A DNA stretch of 64,000 nt, taken from positions 248,001 through 312,000 of the forward strand of contig NZ_CANKUD010000001.1 of assembly GCF_947486615.1 (NCBI RefSeq), in the 5' to 3' direction. Position 1 is the first letter of the stretch; the number at the start of each line of letters is the position of its first letter. Position numbers and translations under genes: made by a program. Positions 23,155 through 30,739 of the stretch are shown piece by piece. Below the pieces are notes generated by a model that ran no database searches, was not told where the DNA came from, and was given only the letters and a program-made list of their open reading frames with translations. Origin of the DNA: an uncultured Modestobacter sp. Its GTDB lineage: Bacteria; Actinomycetota; Actinomycetes; Mycobacteriales; Geodermatophilaceae.

Positions 23155-24264
23155 ATGAGCGTCCGCACCCGGCTCACCCTCAGCTACGCCGGCTTCCTGA
23201 TGCTCGCCGGCGTCCTGCTGCTGGCGGTGGTGTGGGTGTTCCTGCTGCGCTACGTGCCCGAGGACGTCCGGTACGGCCAGGCCGCGATACCTGGGTCCGG
23301 CGGGATGCAGCCGTCGACGTTCATCCCCAACCGTGGCGACCTGCAGCGCGCCTTCGCGCCGAAGGCGGCCGCGATGCTCGCCGTCCTGCTCGTCGTGGGC
23401 CTGCTGGGTGGCTGGCTGCTCGCCGGCCGGATGCTCGCACCGCTGACCCGGATCAGCCAGGCCACCCGGCTGGCCGCCGGTGGCTCGCTGTCCCACCGGG
23501 TCCGGCTGCCGGGGCGCAACGACGAGTTCCGGGAGCTGGCCGACGGCTTCGACGCGATGCTCGCCCGGATCGAGGGGCACGTCGCCGAGCAGCGCAGGTT
23601 CGCGGCCAACGCCTCGCACGAGCTGCGCACGCCACTGGCCATCACGCAGGCCCTGCTGGACGTCGCCCGCACCGATCCCACGGCCGACACCGGCGAGCTG
23701 CTCGAACGCCTGCACGCGGTCAATGCCCGGGCGATCGCGCTCACCGAGGCGCTGCTGCTGCTCAGCCGGGCCGAGCACGGCGCCCTGCCCAGCGAGGAGG
23801 TCGACCTGTCGCTGCTGGCCGAGGAGGCCGCCGAGACGCTGCTCCCGCTCGCCGAGGCCCGCGGCGTGACGATCGAGACCGCCGGCGACGTCAGCCCCGC
23901 CATCGGCTCCCCGGCGCTGCTGCTGCAGCTGACGACGAACCTGCTGCACAACGCCGTGGTGCACAACCTCCCGGCCGGCGGCGCCGTGTGGGTCACCACC
24001 ACCGGCGGCGCCCGGCACGCCACGCTCACGGTCGAGAACACCGGGGAGCAGGTCGCGCCGGAGCTGGTCGCGACGCTCACCGAGCCGTTCCAGCGGGCCA
24101 CCACGCGGATCCGCACCGACGACGCGGGGGTCGGGCTGGGCCTGGCGATCGTGGCGAGCATCGTGGCCGTGCACGGCGGCTCGCTGGCCGTCACCCCGCG
24201 CCCCGGTGGCGGGCTCACGGTCGTCGTCCGGCTGCCCACCTCTCCCCCGCGCGCCCCGCGGTAG
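23155..24264 (+). CDS. VanS-like sensor histidine kinase
   Basis: A 369-residue membrane histidine kinase, partner of the preceding regulator. Two membrane segments (FLMLAGVLLLAVVWVFLL and MLAVLLVVGLLGGWLLAG) enclose an external loop of about 50 residues, then HAMP, the H-box ASHELRTPLAI, the N-box TNLLHNAVVHN and the G-boxes ENTG and GVGLGLAIVASI. The small sensor loop is typical of VanS-like kinases that respond to envelope stress or antibiotics. ATG at 23155 is preferred; GTGs at 23125 and 23137, the former overlapping the regulator gene, are alternatives. Confidence 0.92.
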   Translation: MSVRTRLTLSYAGFLMLAGVLLLAVVWVFLLRYVPEDVRYGQAAIPGSGGMQPSTFIPNRGDLQRAFAPKAAAMLAVLLVVGLLGGWLLAGRMLAPLTRISQATRLAAGGSLSHRVRLPGRNDEFRELADGFDAMLARIEGHVAEQRRFAANASHELRTPLAITQALLDVARTDPTADTGELLERLHAVNARAIALTEALLLLSRAEHGALPSEEVDLSLLAEEAAETLLPLAEARGVTIETAGDVSPAIGSPALLLQLTTNLLHNAVVHNLPAGGAVWVTTTGGARHATLTVENTGEQVAPELVATLTEPFQRATTRIRTDDAGVGLGLAIVASIVAVHGGSLAVTPRPGGGLTVVVRLPTSPPRAPR

Positions 24265-24279
24265 GCGACCCGCCGTCGG

Positions 24280-24699
24280 TCAGGAGCCGCCGGGTCGCCG
24301 CATCTTCGCCAGCAGCCGGGACAGCAGCTGCTGCTCCCCCGCCGTCAGCCGGTCGACGCTCTCGGCCGGGAAGGCGAACGCCCGGTGGACCGCCCGGTGC
24401 TCCCGGCGCCCCGCCGGGGTGATCGAGACCCGCTTGACCCGCCGGTCGGCCGGGTCGGGCTCGCGGGTCACCAGGCCGCGCGACTCCAGCCTGGCGACGA
24501 GCTGGGTGACGTTGGAGGCGTCACACAGCAGCGCGGTGGCGAGCTCGCCCATCGTGCTGCTGCCCCCGGTGAGCTGGTCGAGCAGGCAGGCCTGGGCCGC
24601 ACTGAGCCCGGCCTGCTGCGCCGCCCGGTCGTAGGCCGCGTCGTAGCCGTACACGAAGTCCCACAGCTGCTGGTCGAGTGGGCTCGACGGCTCGGTCAC
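24280..24699 (-). CDS. MarR-family transcriptional regulator
   Basis: A 139-residue winged-helix repressor: SAAQACLLDQL, TMGELATALLCDASNVTQLV (recognition helices), then ARLESRGLVTREPDPADRRVKRVSITPAGR, which is the classic MarR wing. It is divergent from the NmrA-family gene; two similar dyads in the 85-base intergenic region are its likely operators. GTG start at 24699. The Cys in LLCDASNV near the recognition helix could be redox-sensitive, but that is speculative. Confidence 0.92.
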   Translation of the reverse strand: MTEPSSPLDQQLWDFVYGYDAAYDRAAQQAGLSAAQACLLDQLTGGSSTMGELATALLCDASNVTQLVARLESRGLVTREPDPADRRVKRVSITPAGRREHRAVHRAFAFPAESVDRLTAGEQQLLSRLLAKMRRPGGS

Positions 24700-24709
24700 G
24701 CACCCAGAT

Positions 24710-24764
24710 TACTTGAGTGGCTCATGGATCCGTGCTTGCATGGGCGAAGTACTTCAGTGACTCA
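24710..24764. promoter_or_regulatory. Two MarR-type operator repeats
   Basis: TACTTGAGTGGCTCA (24710-24724) and TACTTCAGTGACTCA (24750-24764) are direct near-copies, each containing a partial dyad (TGAG-TGG-CTCA; TTCAGTGACTCAA). Start-to-start distance is 40 bases, about four helical turns, so dimers would sit on one DNA face. They cover the divergent promoters of the MarR and NmrA genes. Confidence 0.6.
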
Positions 24765-24784
24765 ACCAATCGGAGGAGATCGCC

Positions 24785-25642
24785 ATGCCAGCTCAGAGCC
24801 CCGTCCGCGTCCTGGTGACCGGCGTCCGCGGCAAGACCGGCGCCCCGCTGGCGCAGCTGCTCACCGCCCGGCCGGACGTGGAGGTGCTCGGCGGCAGCAG
24901 CGACCCGGCCACCGTCACCACCCCGGGCGTGCGCCCGACCGCCTTCTCCTGGGACGACCCGGCCGGATGGCCCGCCGCGGTCGAGGGCATCGACGCCGTC
25001 TACGTCGTCCGGCCCGACCGTGCCGACGCACCCGAGCTGATCGGTGCCCTGCTCGAGCGGGTGCCGGAGCAGGCGCACGTCGTCCTGCTGTCCGAGCAGA
25101 GCGCGGACGACGTCGGCCCCGAGGGCTGGGCCGTACGGACCGAGCAGGTGGTGCAGAGCAGCGGCCACAGCTGGACGGTGCTGCGCCCCAGCTGGTTCAT
25201 GCAGGTGTTCACCGACCCGCGCTTCTACCTGGACCTGCTCACTGGCGGCGGGGACCTGCCCTTCCCCGACGGGGGCGCGCAGATCGCCTGGATCGACGCG
25301 CGGGACATCGCCGCTGTGGCCGAGCGCGCACTCCTGGAGCCGGGGCACGCCGGCCGGCGGTACGAGCTGACCGGCCCGGAGGCGCTGACGCTGCCGCGCA
25401 CCGCGGAGCTGCTCTCCGGGGCCGTCGGCCGCCCGGTGGTGCACCGGGAGGTGACCGTCGAGGAGGCCGTGGCCGGCACGGCGGGCTTCGACCGCGAGAT
25501 CCTCACCCTCACCTACCAGCGGGTGCAGCGCGGCAGCTTCACTCCTGTCACCGGCACGGTCGAGCAGGTGACCGGGCGGCCGGCCCGCACCCTGGCAGCC
25601 TTCCTCACCGATGCGGCGCCCGCCGTGCGGCCCGCGGCCTGA
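24785..25642 (+). CDS. NmrA-family NAD(P)-binding protein
   Basis: A 285-residue atypical SDR (NmrA/QOR2-like). The nucleotide motif VLVTGVRGKTGAPLAQLL is at residues 9-26, DAVYVVRP near 75, a TVLRPSWFMQVF segment near 135 and a YELTGPEALTLPRTAELLS region near 195; there is no catalytic YxxxK. Such proteins sense NADP(H) redox state or act as quinone reductases. The start has an excellent ribosome-binding site (GGAGGAGA). Divergent from MarR, so probably induced by its ligand. Confidence 0.88.
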   Translation: MPAQSPVRVLVTGVRGKTGAPLAQLLTARPDVEVLGGSSDPATVTTPGVRPTAFSWDDPAGWPAAVEGIDAVYVVRPDRADAPELIGALLERVPEQAHVVLLSEQSADDVGPEGWAVRTEQVVQSSGHSWTVLRPSWFMQVFTDPRFYLDLLTGGGDLPFPDGGAQIAWIDARDIAAVAERALLEPGHAGRRYELTGPEALTLPRTAELLSGAVGRPVVHREVTVEEAVAGTAGFDREILTLTYQRVQRGSFTPVTGTVEQVTGRPARTLAAFLTDAAPAVRPAA

Positions 25643-25792
25643 CGCCCGGGGCGCCCCCGTCCGGCGGCGCGGATCCGATCGCAGCCCTCGTGCCGACCGG
25701 ACGGCGCACGTCCTTTGCTGTCGTGGCAAGGAGTGTGCGCCACGGCCGGCGGCGGGGGCAGGGTCGGGCCACGACGACGGAGAGGACGTGGC

Positions 25793-25831
25793 ATGACCGA
25801 GCAGCACCACTCCCGGAGGTCCGACCGGTGA
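25793..25831 (+). CDS. 12-codon leader ORF overlapping the methyltransferase start
   Basis: ATG at 25793 follows AGAGGACGTGGC and encodes MTEQHHSRRSDR, ending at TGA 25829-25831, which overlaps the GTG start of the methyltransferase by four bases (GTGA). The overlap and the ribosome-binding site suggest a translational-coupling leader peptide. No known attenuation motif apart from adjacent His-His and Arg-Arg codons. Confidence 0.4.
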   Translation: MTEQHHSRRSDR

Positions 25832-26478
25832 CGCCCGACCCCCACCCCCGGCCCGACCAGCAGTTCGACCGGCCGTACTGGGAGGCCCACTGGCAGCAGG
25901 ACCGCCCCGCGTCCATGGGCAGCAACCCACCGAACCCCCACCTGGCCCGCGAGGTCGACGGGCTCCCGCCCGGCACCGCCCTGGACGCCGGGTGTGGTGC
26001 CGGCGGCGAGGCGATCTGGCTCGCCGCGCACGGGTGGCAGGTCACCGCAGCCGACATCTCGAGCGAGGCGCTGGCCCGGGCCGCCGACCGCGCCGCGGCG
26101 AGCGGGGTCGGCGAGCGCGTGCGGTGGGTGGCGGCCGACCTGACCACCTGGGCGCCGGACACCGAGTTCGACCTGGTGATCACCGCCTACGCCCACCCGG
26201 CGATGCCGCAGCTGGAGTTCTACGACCGGATCGCCAGGTGGGTGGCCCCGGGCGGCACCCTGCTGGTCGTCGGGCACCTGCACGGTCACGGGCAGGACCA
26301 CGCCGGGCACGCGCCGCCCGCCCAGGCCTCGGTCACCGCCGCGGCCGTCAGCGCGCGTCTGGACGACACGGCGTGGGACGTCGTCACCGCCGAGGAGGCG
26401 CACCGCACGCTCGACGGCCCGGGCGGCCGGGTGGTCACCCTGGACGACGTCGTCGTCCGCGCCACCCGTCGGGCCTGA
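25828..26478 (+). CDS. Class I SAM-dependent methyltransferase
   Basis: A 216-residue methyltransferase. Motif I is ALDAGCGAGGEAIWLAAHGW (about residues 52-71), with VTAADIS for the acidic loop after beta-2, ADLTTWAPDTEFDLVITAY for motifs II/III and WVAPGGTLLVVGHLHGHG for motif IV. The N-terminal FDRPYWEAHWQ pattern resembles small-molecule (thiopurine/tellurite-type) methyltransferases. The histidine-rich HLHGHGQDHAGHA segment is unusual. GTG at 25828 has CGGAGG upstream and overlaps a short leader ORF. Substrate unknown. Confidence 0.88.
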   Translation: MTPDPHPRPDQQFDRPYWEAHWQQDRPASMGSNPPNPHLAREVDGLPPGTALDAGCGAGGEAIWLAAHGWQVTAADISSEALARAADRAAASGVGERVRWVAADLTTWAPDTEFDLVITAYAHPAMPQLEFYDRIARWVAPGGTLLVVGHLHGHGQDHAGHAPPAQASVTAAAVSARLDDTAWDVVTAEEAHRTLDGPGGRVVTLDDVVVRATRRA

Positions 26479-26496
26479 CCGGTTCGGCCACGCTGA

Positions 26497-27154
26497 GCGC
26501 TGGGCGGTGTGCTCCAGCAGGGCACACCGCTGGGCCGTGTGCTCCAGCAGGGCGGGCAGCACGACGTCCCACCGCTGGGGCGAGGCTGCTCGTGGCCGAC
26601 CCCGGCCAGCTCGACCAGGCGGGCGCCGGGGACGGCCCGGGCGAGGGCCCGGGCGAGGGCCCGCCCGTGCTCCAGCGGGAAGAGCGGGTCGGTCGTGCCG
26701 TGCAGCACCAGGGTCGGCGCGCGCACGTCGGCCGGCCGCGCGCCGGGCGGCCAGCCGTCGCCGAGCAGGACGAGGTTGGTCAGGGACGCCGCCATGTCGG
26801 TGGTCCGGTCGACCTCCAGGGCGGCGAGCCGCCGCACCCGCGGCTCGTCGAAGCCCAGGAGCCCGGCACAGGGGCGCTCGACCGCCACCCGGTACGCCAG
26901 CACCGCCGTCCGGTCCTGCCAGTCCGGCCCGGGCACCGGGCCGCCGGCCGACAGCCGCGGCTCGGGCCCGGGCAGCGGCGGGCCGTCGTACGGGCCGGCC
27001 GGGCTGGTCGAGGCGAGCGTGAGCGTCCGCACCCGGTCCGGGGCGGTGACCGCCAGCCACTGCGCCACTCCCCCGCCCAGCGACACCCCCGACCAGGTGC
27101 GCGGCGGCCAGGCCGAGGCCGTCCAGCACCCGCAGCTGGTCGGTGGCCAGGTCC
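26497..27154 (-). pseudogene. Broken alpha/beta hydrolase gene
   Basis: Remnant of an alpha/beta hydrolase (proline iminopeptidase-like). It begins [23 protein letters not shown] right after the ABC permease stop, so the N-terminal part with the oxyanion loop is gone. One frameshift in a run of Gs near 27090 moves to the frame SLGGGVAQWLAVTAPDRV, which includes the nucleophile elbow and continues to APTLVLHGTTDPLFPLEHGR and AGVGHEQPRP (catalytic Asp and His). A second frameshift near 26575 gives QRWDVVLPALLEHTAQR. No proper stop follows. A 30-bp tandem duplication sits at the 3' end. Confidence 0.85.
26499..26553. repeat. 30-bp tandem duplication in the hydrolase remnant
   Basis: The block GTGTGCTCCAGCAGGGC with its left context GCTGGGC occurs at 26499-26523 and again at 26529-26553, with period 30. 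In the old reading frame it duplicates LLEHTAQR. Probably slippage after the gene was already inactive. Confidence 0.75.
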
Positions 27155-27991
27155 TCAGCGGCTGCGGTACAGCCGGGTGGTCACCGGCACGAACACCGCG
27201 GCCAGCCCGGCGGCCACCGCGAGCGAGACGACGATCGCCGTGCCGTCGGGCGAACCGGCCATCAGCGACCGCGACGCGGTGGCCAGCACCGAGATCGGGT
27301 TGACGTCGACGAACGCCTGCAGCGGGCCCGGCAGGGTGGCCGGGTCGACGAAGACGTTGGACAGGAAGGTCAGCGGGAAGATCGCCATGAAGCCGGCGTT
27401 CATCACCGCGTTCGGCGAGCGCATCAGCAGCCCGAGCACCGAGAACACCCAGGACAGCCCGAACGAGAAGACGACGACCAGCGCGAGCGCGGCGACCGCA
27501 CCGAGGACGCCGCCCTCGGGCCGGAAGCCCAGCGCGACGCCGACCACGACGATCACGGTGCCGGCCACCACGTAGCGGACGCTGTCGCCCAGCAGCGCGC
27601 CCACCAGCGGCGCCGGCCGCCAGATCGGCAGCGAGCGGAAGCGGTCGACCACGCCCTTGGTCAGGTCGGTGTTCAGCGAGATGCCGGAGTACACGGTGGT
27701 GAACAGCACCGACATGACCAGCAGCCCGGGCAGCGTGTAGTCCAGGTAGGCGCTGGTGGAGCCGGCGATCGCGCCGCCGAACAGGTAGGTGAACATCAGC
27801 AGGAACATCACCGGGGTGACCGTGACGTCCAGCAGCTGCTCGGGGACGTGCTTGACCTTGAGCATGCCCCGCCAGCCGAAGGTCAGCGCCGCCGACAACG
27901 GCCCCGGCCGCGGCGGCCGGGGGCTGGCGGAGATGGCCCGGCGGACGGCGGCGGTGTCCGCGCCGGTGGGCTCCCTGGTCGTGGTGGTCAT
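27155..27991 (-). CDS. ABC-2 type transporter permease (DrrB-like)
   Basis: A 278-residue permease with about six membrane segments: [88 protein letters not shown] and [17 protein letters not shown]. The ABC-2 signature area ([25 protein letters not shown]) matches daunorubicin-resistance DrrB. It is paired with the ATPase gene by a four-base overlap (ATG at 27991) and should export a hydrophobic drug or lipid. Confidence 0.92.
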   Translation of the reverse strand: MTTTTREPTGADTAAVRRAISASPRPPRPGPLSAALTFGWRGMLKVKHVPEQLLDVTVTPVMFLLMFTYLFGGAIAGSTSAYLDYTLPGLLVMSVLFTTVYSGISLNTDLTKGVVDRFRSLPIWRPAPLVGALLGDSVRYVVAGTVIVVVGVALGFRPEGGVLGAVAALALVVVFSFGLSWVFSVLGLLMRSPNAVMNAGFMAIFPLTFLSNVFVDPATLPGPLQAFVDVNPISVLATASRSLMAGSPDGTAIVVSLAVAAGLAAVFVPVTTRLYRSR

Positions 27992-28977
27992 GACAGCTGC
28001 TCCCGCAGGGTGTCGTCGGCGGCTGCCGTCTCCTCGGTGGGGTGGCCGGTGAGCGACAGGAAGACCTCGTCGAGGCTGGGCTGGGTCAGCGTGAAGTGGG
28101 CCAGCGGGATGCCGGCCCGGGTGAGCTCGGCGACGGCGACCGCGGCCTGCCCGGCGTCCGCCCCGGTGGCGGACAGCGCCGAGGGCTCCGGTGCCAGCGC
28201 GACCTGGCCGACCATCCGCTCCAGCAGCTCGGCCGCCGCGCCGCGCTGCCCGGGGTCGCGCAGCCGCACGTGCAGCGAGCCGGTGCCGACCGAGGCCTTG
28301 AGGTCGCCGGGGGTGCCCTCGGCGATGACCCGGCCCCGGTCGATGATGGCGATGCCGTCGGCGAGCTGGTCGGCCTCCTCCAGGTACTGGGTGCAGAGCA
28401 GGATCGTCGTCCCCTCGGCCACCAGCGCCCGGACGATCTCCCAGACCTGGTTGCGGGAACGCGGGTCGAGCCCGGTGGTCGGCTCGTCGAGGAAGACCAG
28501 CTGCGGGGTGACGACGATGCTGGCCGCGATGTCCAGCCGCCGGCGCATGCCGCCGGAGAAGTGCTTGACCAGCCGGCCGGCGGCCTCGGCGATGTCGAAG
28601 GCCTCCAGCAGCTCGTCCGCGCGGGCCCGGGCGGCAGCGCGGGAGTACCCGAGCAGCCGCCCGATCAGCACCAGGTTCTCCCGGCCGGTGAGCTCCTCGT
28701 CGACCGAGGCGAGCTGGCCGGTCAGGCTGACCAGCCCCCGGACGGCGTCGGCGTCGGACACGATGTCGTGCCCCAGCACCCGGGCACTGCCCTGGTCCGG
28801 CGGGATCAGCGTGGCCAGCATCCGGATGGTGGTGGTCTTGCCCGCGCCGTTGGGGCCCAGCACCCCGTAGACGGTGCCGGCCGGGACGGCGAGGTCGACG
28901 CCGGCGACGGCGCGGGTCTCCCCGAAGGACTTGCCCAGCCCGCTCGCCTCGATGGCGAGGGTGGTCTGCATGGTCAT
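27988..28977 (-). CDS. ABC transporter ATP-binding protein (DrrA-like)
   Basis: A 329-residue ATPase: Walker [15 protein letters not shown] (about residues 41-54), Q-loop [18 protein letters not shown], signature [14 protein letters not shown], Walker [13 protein letters not shown], and H-loop position Gln in [10 protein letters not shown] (CTQY, as in DrrA). The C-terminal about 100 residues include the DrrA-type extension ending [18 protein letters not shown] at 28977 has GAGGAAG upstream. The promoter at 29101-29131 has SoxR/MerR architecture, so induction by a redox-active or toxic compound is inferred. Confidence 0.94.
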   Translation of the reverse strand: MTMQTTLAIEASGLGKSFGETRAVAGVDLAVPAGTVYGVLGPNGAGKTTTIRMLATLIPPDQGSARVLGHDIVSDADAVRGLVSLTGQLASVDEELTGRENLVLIGRLLGYSRAAARARADELLEAFDIAEAAGRLVKHFSGGMRRRLDIAASIVVTPQLVFLDEPTTGLDPRSRNQVWEIVRALVAEGTTILLCTQYLEEADQLADGIAIIDRGRVIAEGTPGDLKASVGTGSLHVRLRDPGQRGAAAELLERMVGQVALAPEPSALSATGADAGQAAVAVAELTRAGIPLAHFTLTQPSLDEVFLSLTGHPTEETAAADDTLREQLS

Positions 28978-29100
28978 CGGCTTCCTCACTGGTGCGCTGC
29001 ACGGGCGGCTCCGTCAGGGAGGACCGGACGGCGACCGGGAAGTCATCGGTGTGCCGGTACGAACCCGGGGACCCCGTCCGTCCGGGCGTCCAGCGGCGAT

Positions 29101-29131
29101 GCTGGCCCCTCAGGTGCACCTGAGGTCAAGG
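29101..29131 (-). promoter_or_regulatory. SoxR/MerR-architecture promoter of the ABC exporter
   Basis: On the minus strand: TTGACC (-35, 29131-29126), a 19-base spacer, then CAGCAT (-10, 29106-29101). A perfect 18-bp palindrome CCTCAGGTGCACCTGAGG (29110-29127) fills the spacer and overlaps the -35. The long spacer with a centred dyad is the hallmark of MerR-family-activated promoters, and the outer bases CCTCA...TGAGG match the SoxR box. The leader to the ATPase ATG is about 120 bases. Confidence 0.65.
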
Positions 29132-29211
29132 GAGTTACGCGGCCGGATCCGGCCGCCGGGGGCGGGTGCCCACCCCCGGCGGCCGGCCGGTCACCGCCGG
29201 TGCGGCCGGCG

Positions 29212-29505
29212 TCAGCCGTCGGCCGGCCGCTGGAAGATCGCCAGCAGCTCGTCGACCTCGTGCGCCGCGGCGGCGGGGTGCCGGAACGGCTGGTGCGGCT
29301 GCACGGCGTAGTGGGTGCGCCGCCCGACCCGCGTGCGCCGGACGTACCCGGCGTCGGCGAGGTCGCCGAGGATCGTCAGGGTGGCCCGGGGCGAGATGCC
29401 CACCTGCGCGGCGATCTCGGTGACCCGGGCGTCCGGCGCCCCGGCGACGGCCAGCAGGACGTGCCCGTGGTTGGTCAGGAACGTCCACGGCCGCTCGGCG
29501 CTCAC
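29212..29505 (-). CDS. Winged-helix DNA-binding protein
   Basis: A 97-residue regulator: WTFLTNHGHVLLAVAGAPDA, VTEIAAQVGISPRATLTILG (helix-turn-helix), DLADAGYVRRTRVGRRTHYA (wing), then QPFRHPAAAAHEVDELLAIF. It resembles ArsR/MarR-type single-domain regulators. The segment before the HTH (FLTNHGHVLL) is characteristic of a small actinobacterial family. GTG start overlaps the stop of the TerC gene (GTGA), so it is the second gene of that operon. Effector unknown; no metal-binding Cys. Confidence 0.8.
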   Translation of the reverse strand: MSAERPWTFLTNHGHVLLAVAGAPDARVTEIAAQVGISPRATLTILGDLADAGYVRRTRVGRRTHYAVQPHQPFRHPAAAAHEVDELLAIFQRPADG

Positions 29506-30539
29506 CCCGCTCCGCCCTCCCTCGTTCCGGCGGCCGGCCGCCGCCAGGTCGGCTCCAGGGCCGCCGTCTCCTCGGCCGACGCGACCCGGAACGGCGCGGC
29601 GGCGCCGGTGGCCACCGGCACCCGGCCCTGGCCGCGGGTGGCCCGCAGGCTGGCCGCGACCGACACCCCGATGATGGTGGCGATGACGGCCAGCGAGACC
29701 GTCGTCGGCACGTAGAACAGGTCGACCTTCAGCATCATCTTGACCCCGACCCAGACGAGCACCAGCGCCAGCCCGGTCTTCAGGTACACGAACCGGTGCA
29801 CCAGGTCGGCGAGCAGGAAGTACATCGCCCGCAGCCCCAGGACGGCGAAGGCGTTGGCGGTGAACACCAGGAACGGCTCGTCGGTCACCGCGAAGATCGC
29901 CGGGATGGAGTCGACGGCGAACACCACGTCGGTGACCTCGATGACCACGAGCACGGCCAGCAGCGGGGTGGCGACGAGCCGGCCGGCGACCCGGACGACG
30001 AGCCGCTGCCCGTGGTAGGCGTCGGTCATCGGCACGAACCGGCGGAAGACCCGCAGCGCCCGGGACCGCTCCGGGTCCAGGTGCTCGTCGCGCTGCCGGA
30101 TCATCTTCACCCCGGTGAACAGCAGGAACGCGGCGAAGAGGTAGAGCACCCAGCTGAAGCTGGCGATGAGCACCGACCCGGCGGCGATGAACACGCCGCG
30201 GAACACCAGGGCACCCAGGACGCCGAGGAAGAGCACCCGGTGCTGCAGCTCCCGGGGGACGGCGAAGTACGTCAGCACGATCGCCCAGACGAAGACGTTG
30301 TCCACGGCGAGGGACTTCTCGATCAGGTAGCCGGCGAAGTACTGCTGACCGAAGTCGGCGCCGGCCCGCCACCAGACGAGCACGCCGAAGCCGACGCCCA
30401 GGGCGACCCACACCGCCGACCAGGCGGCGGCCTCCCGCACGCCGATCACGTGCGCGCGGCGGTGGGCGAACAGGTCCATGGCGAGCATGGCCAGGATGAC
30501 CGCCAGCACGGCGAGCCAGATCCAGAGGGGGACGTTCAC
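29502..30539 (-). CDS. TerC/Alx-family membrane protein, putative Mn2+ exporter
   Basis: A 345-residue integral membrane protein with about nine segments. TerC-family acidic motifs are visible: LAVDNVFVWAIVLTYF (D-N), VIEVTDVVFAVDSIPAIFAVTDEPF and FLLFTGVKMIRQRDEH. Family members (Alx/MeeF/MeeY) export manganese or load exported metalloenzymes. GTG at 30539 has a strong GGGAGG site, which the upstream riboswitch can mask. The C-terminal about 45 residues are a cytoplasmic Ala/Pro/Arg tail. Mn2+ export is inferred from the family plus the yybP-ykoY leader. Confidence 0.92.
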   Translation of the reverse strand: MNVPLWIWLAVLAVILAMLAMDLFAHRRAHVIGVREAAAWSAVWVALGVGFGVLVWWRAGADFGQQYFAGYLIEKSLAVDNVFVWAIVLTYFAVPRELQHRVLFLGVLGALVFRGVFIAAGSVLIASFSWVLYLFAAFLLFTGVKMIRQRDEHLDPERSRALRVFRRFVPMTDAYHGQRLVVRVAGRLVATPLLAVLVVIEVTDVVFAVDSIPAIFAVTDEPFLVFTANAFAVLGLRAMYFLLADLVHRFVYLKTGLALVLVWVGVKMMLKVDLFYVPTTVSLAVIATIIGVSVAASLRATRGQGRVPVATGAAAPFRVASAEETAALEPTWRRPAAGTREGGAG

Positions 30540-30563
30540 GGGGCACCTCCCGGTCAGAAGACG

Positions 30564-30664
30564 ACCGGAGGTCTCCCCCGCGCCCGGTGCCCCGGGAGCC
30601 CACCACGCCGGGCCGGAGGGCCGTACTGACGACGAGGTGGTGTGGGGTACTCCCCTCCACTGAT
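30564..30664 (-). promoter_or_regulatory. yybP-ykoY manganese riboswitch
   Basis: On the minus strand the leader has the two conserved loops of the class: GGGGAGTACCC near the 5' end and GGGGGAGACCTCC near the 3' end, joined by several hairpins. The 5' GGAGG and 3' CCTCC close P1. Outside the aptamer, ACCTCC-GGTC can instead pair with GACCGGGAGG, which contains the Shine-Dalgarno sequence (30546-30551). So P1 formation on Mn2+ binding would free the ribosome site and turn terC on. Confidence 0.85.
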
Positions 30665-30666
30665 GG

Positions 30667-30692
30667 GACAAGTGAAGCGCACTTCACATGTC
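30667..30692. promoter_or_regulatory. 26-bp near-perfect palindrome between terC and the MFS gene
   Basis: Pattern GACA-n-GTGAAG-n-GC-n-CTTCAC-n-TGTC, symmetric except for two base pairs. It lies just upstream of the manganese riboswitch (minus strand) and 48 bases before the MFS start (plus strand). Probably the operator of a dimeric repressor for one or both divergent genes; no cognate regulator can be named. Confidence 0.5.
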
Positions 30693-30739
30693 CGCCGCAA
30701 GTGCACGCCCGTCGCGGTCGGGCCGGTAGCGTCCCGCAG

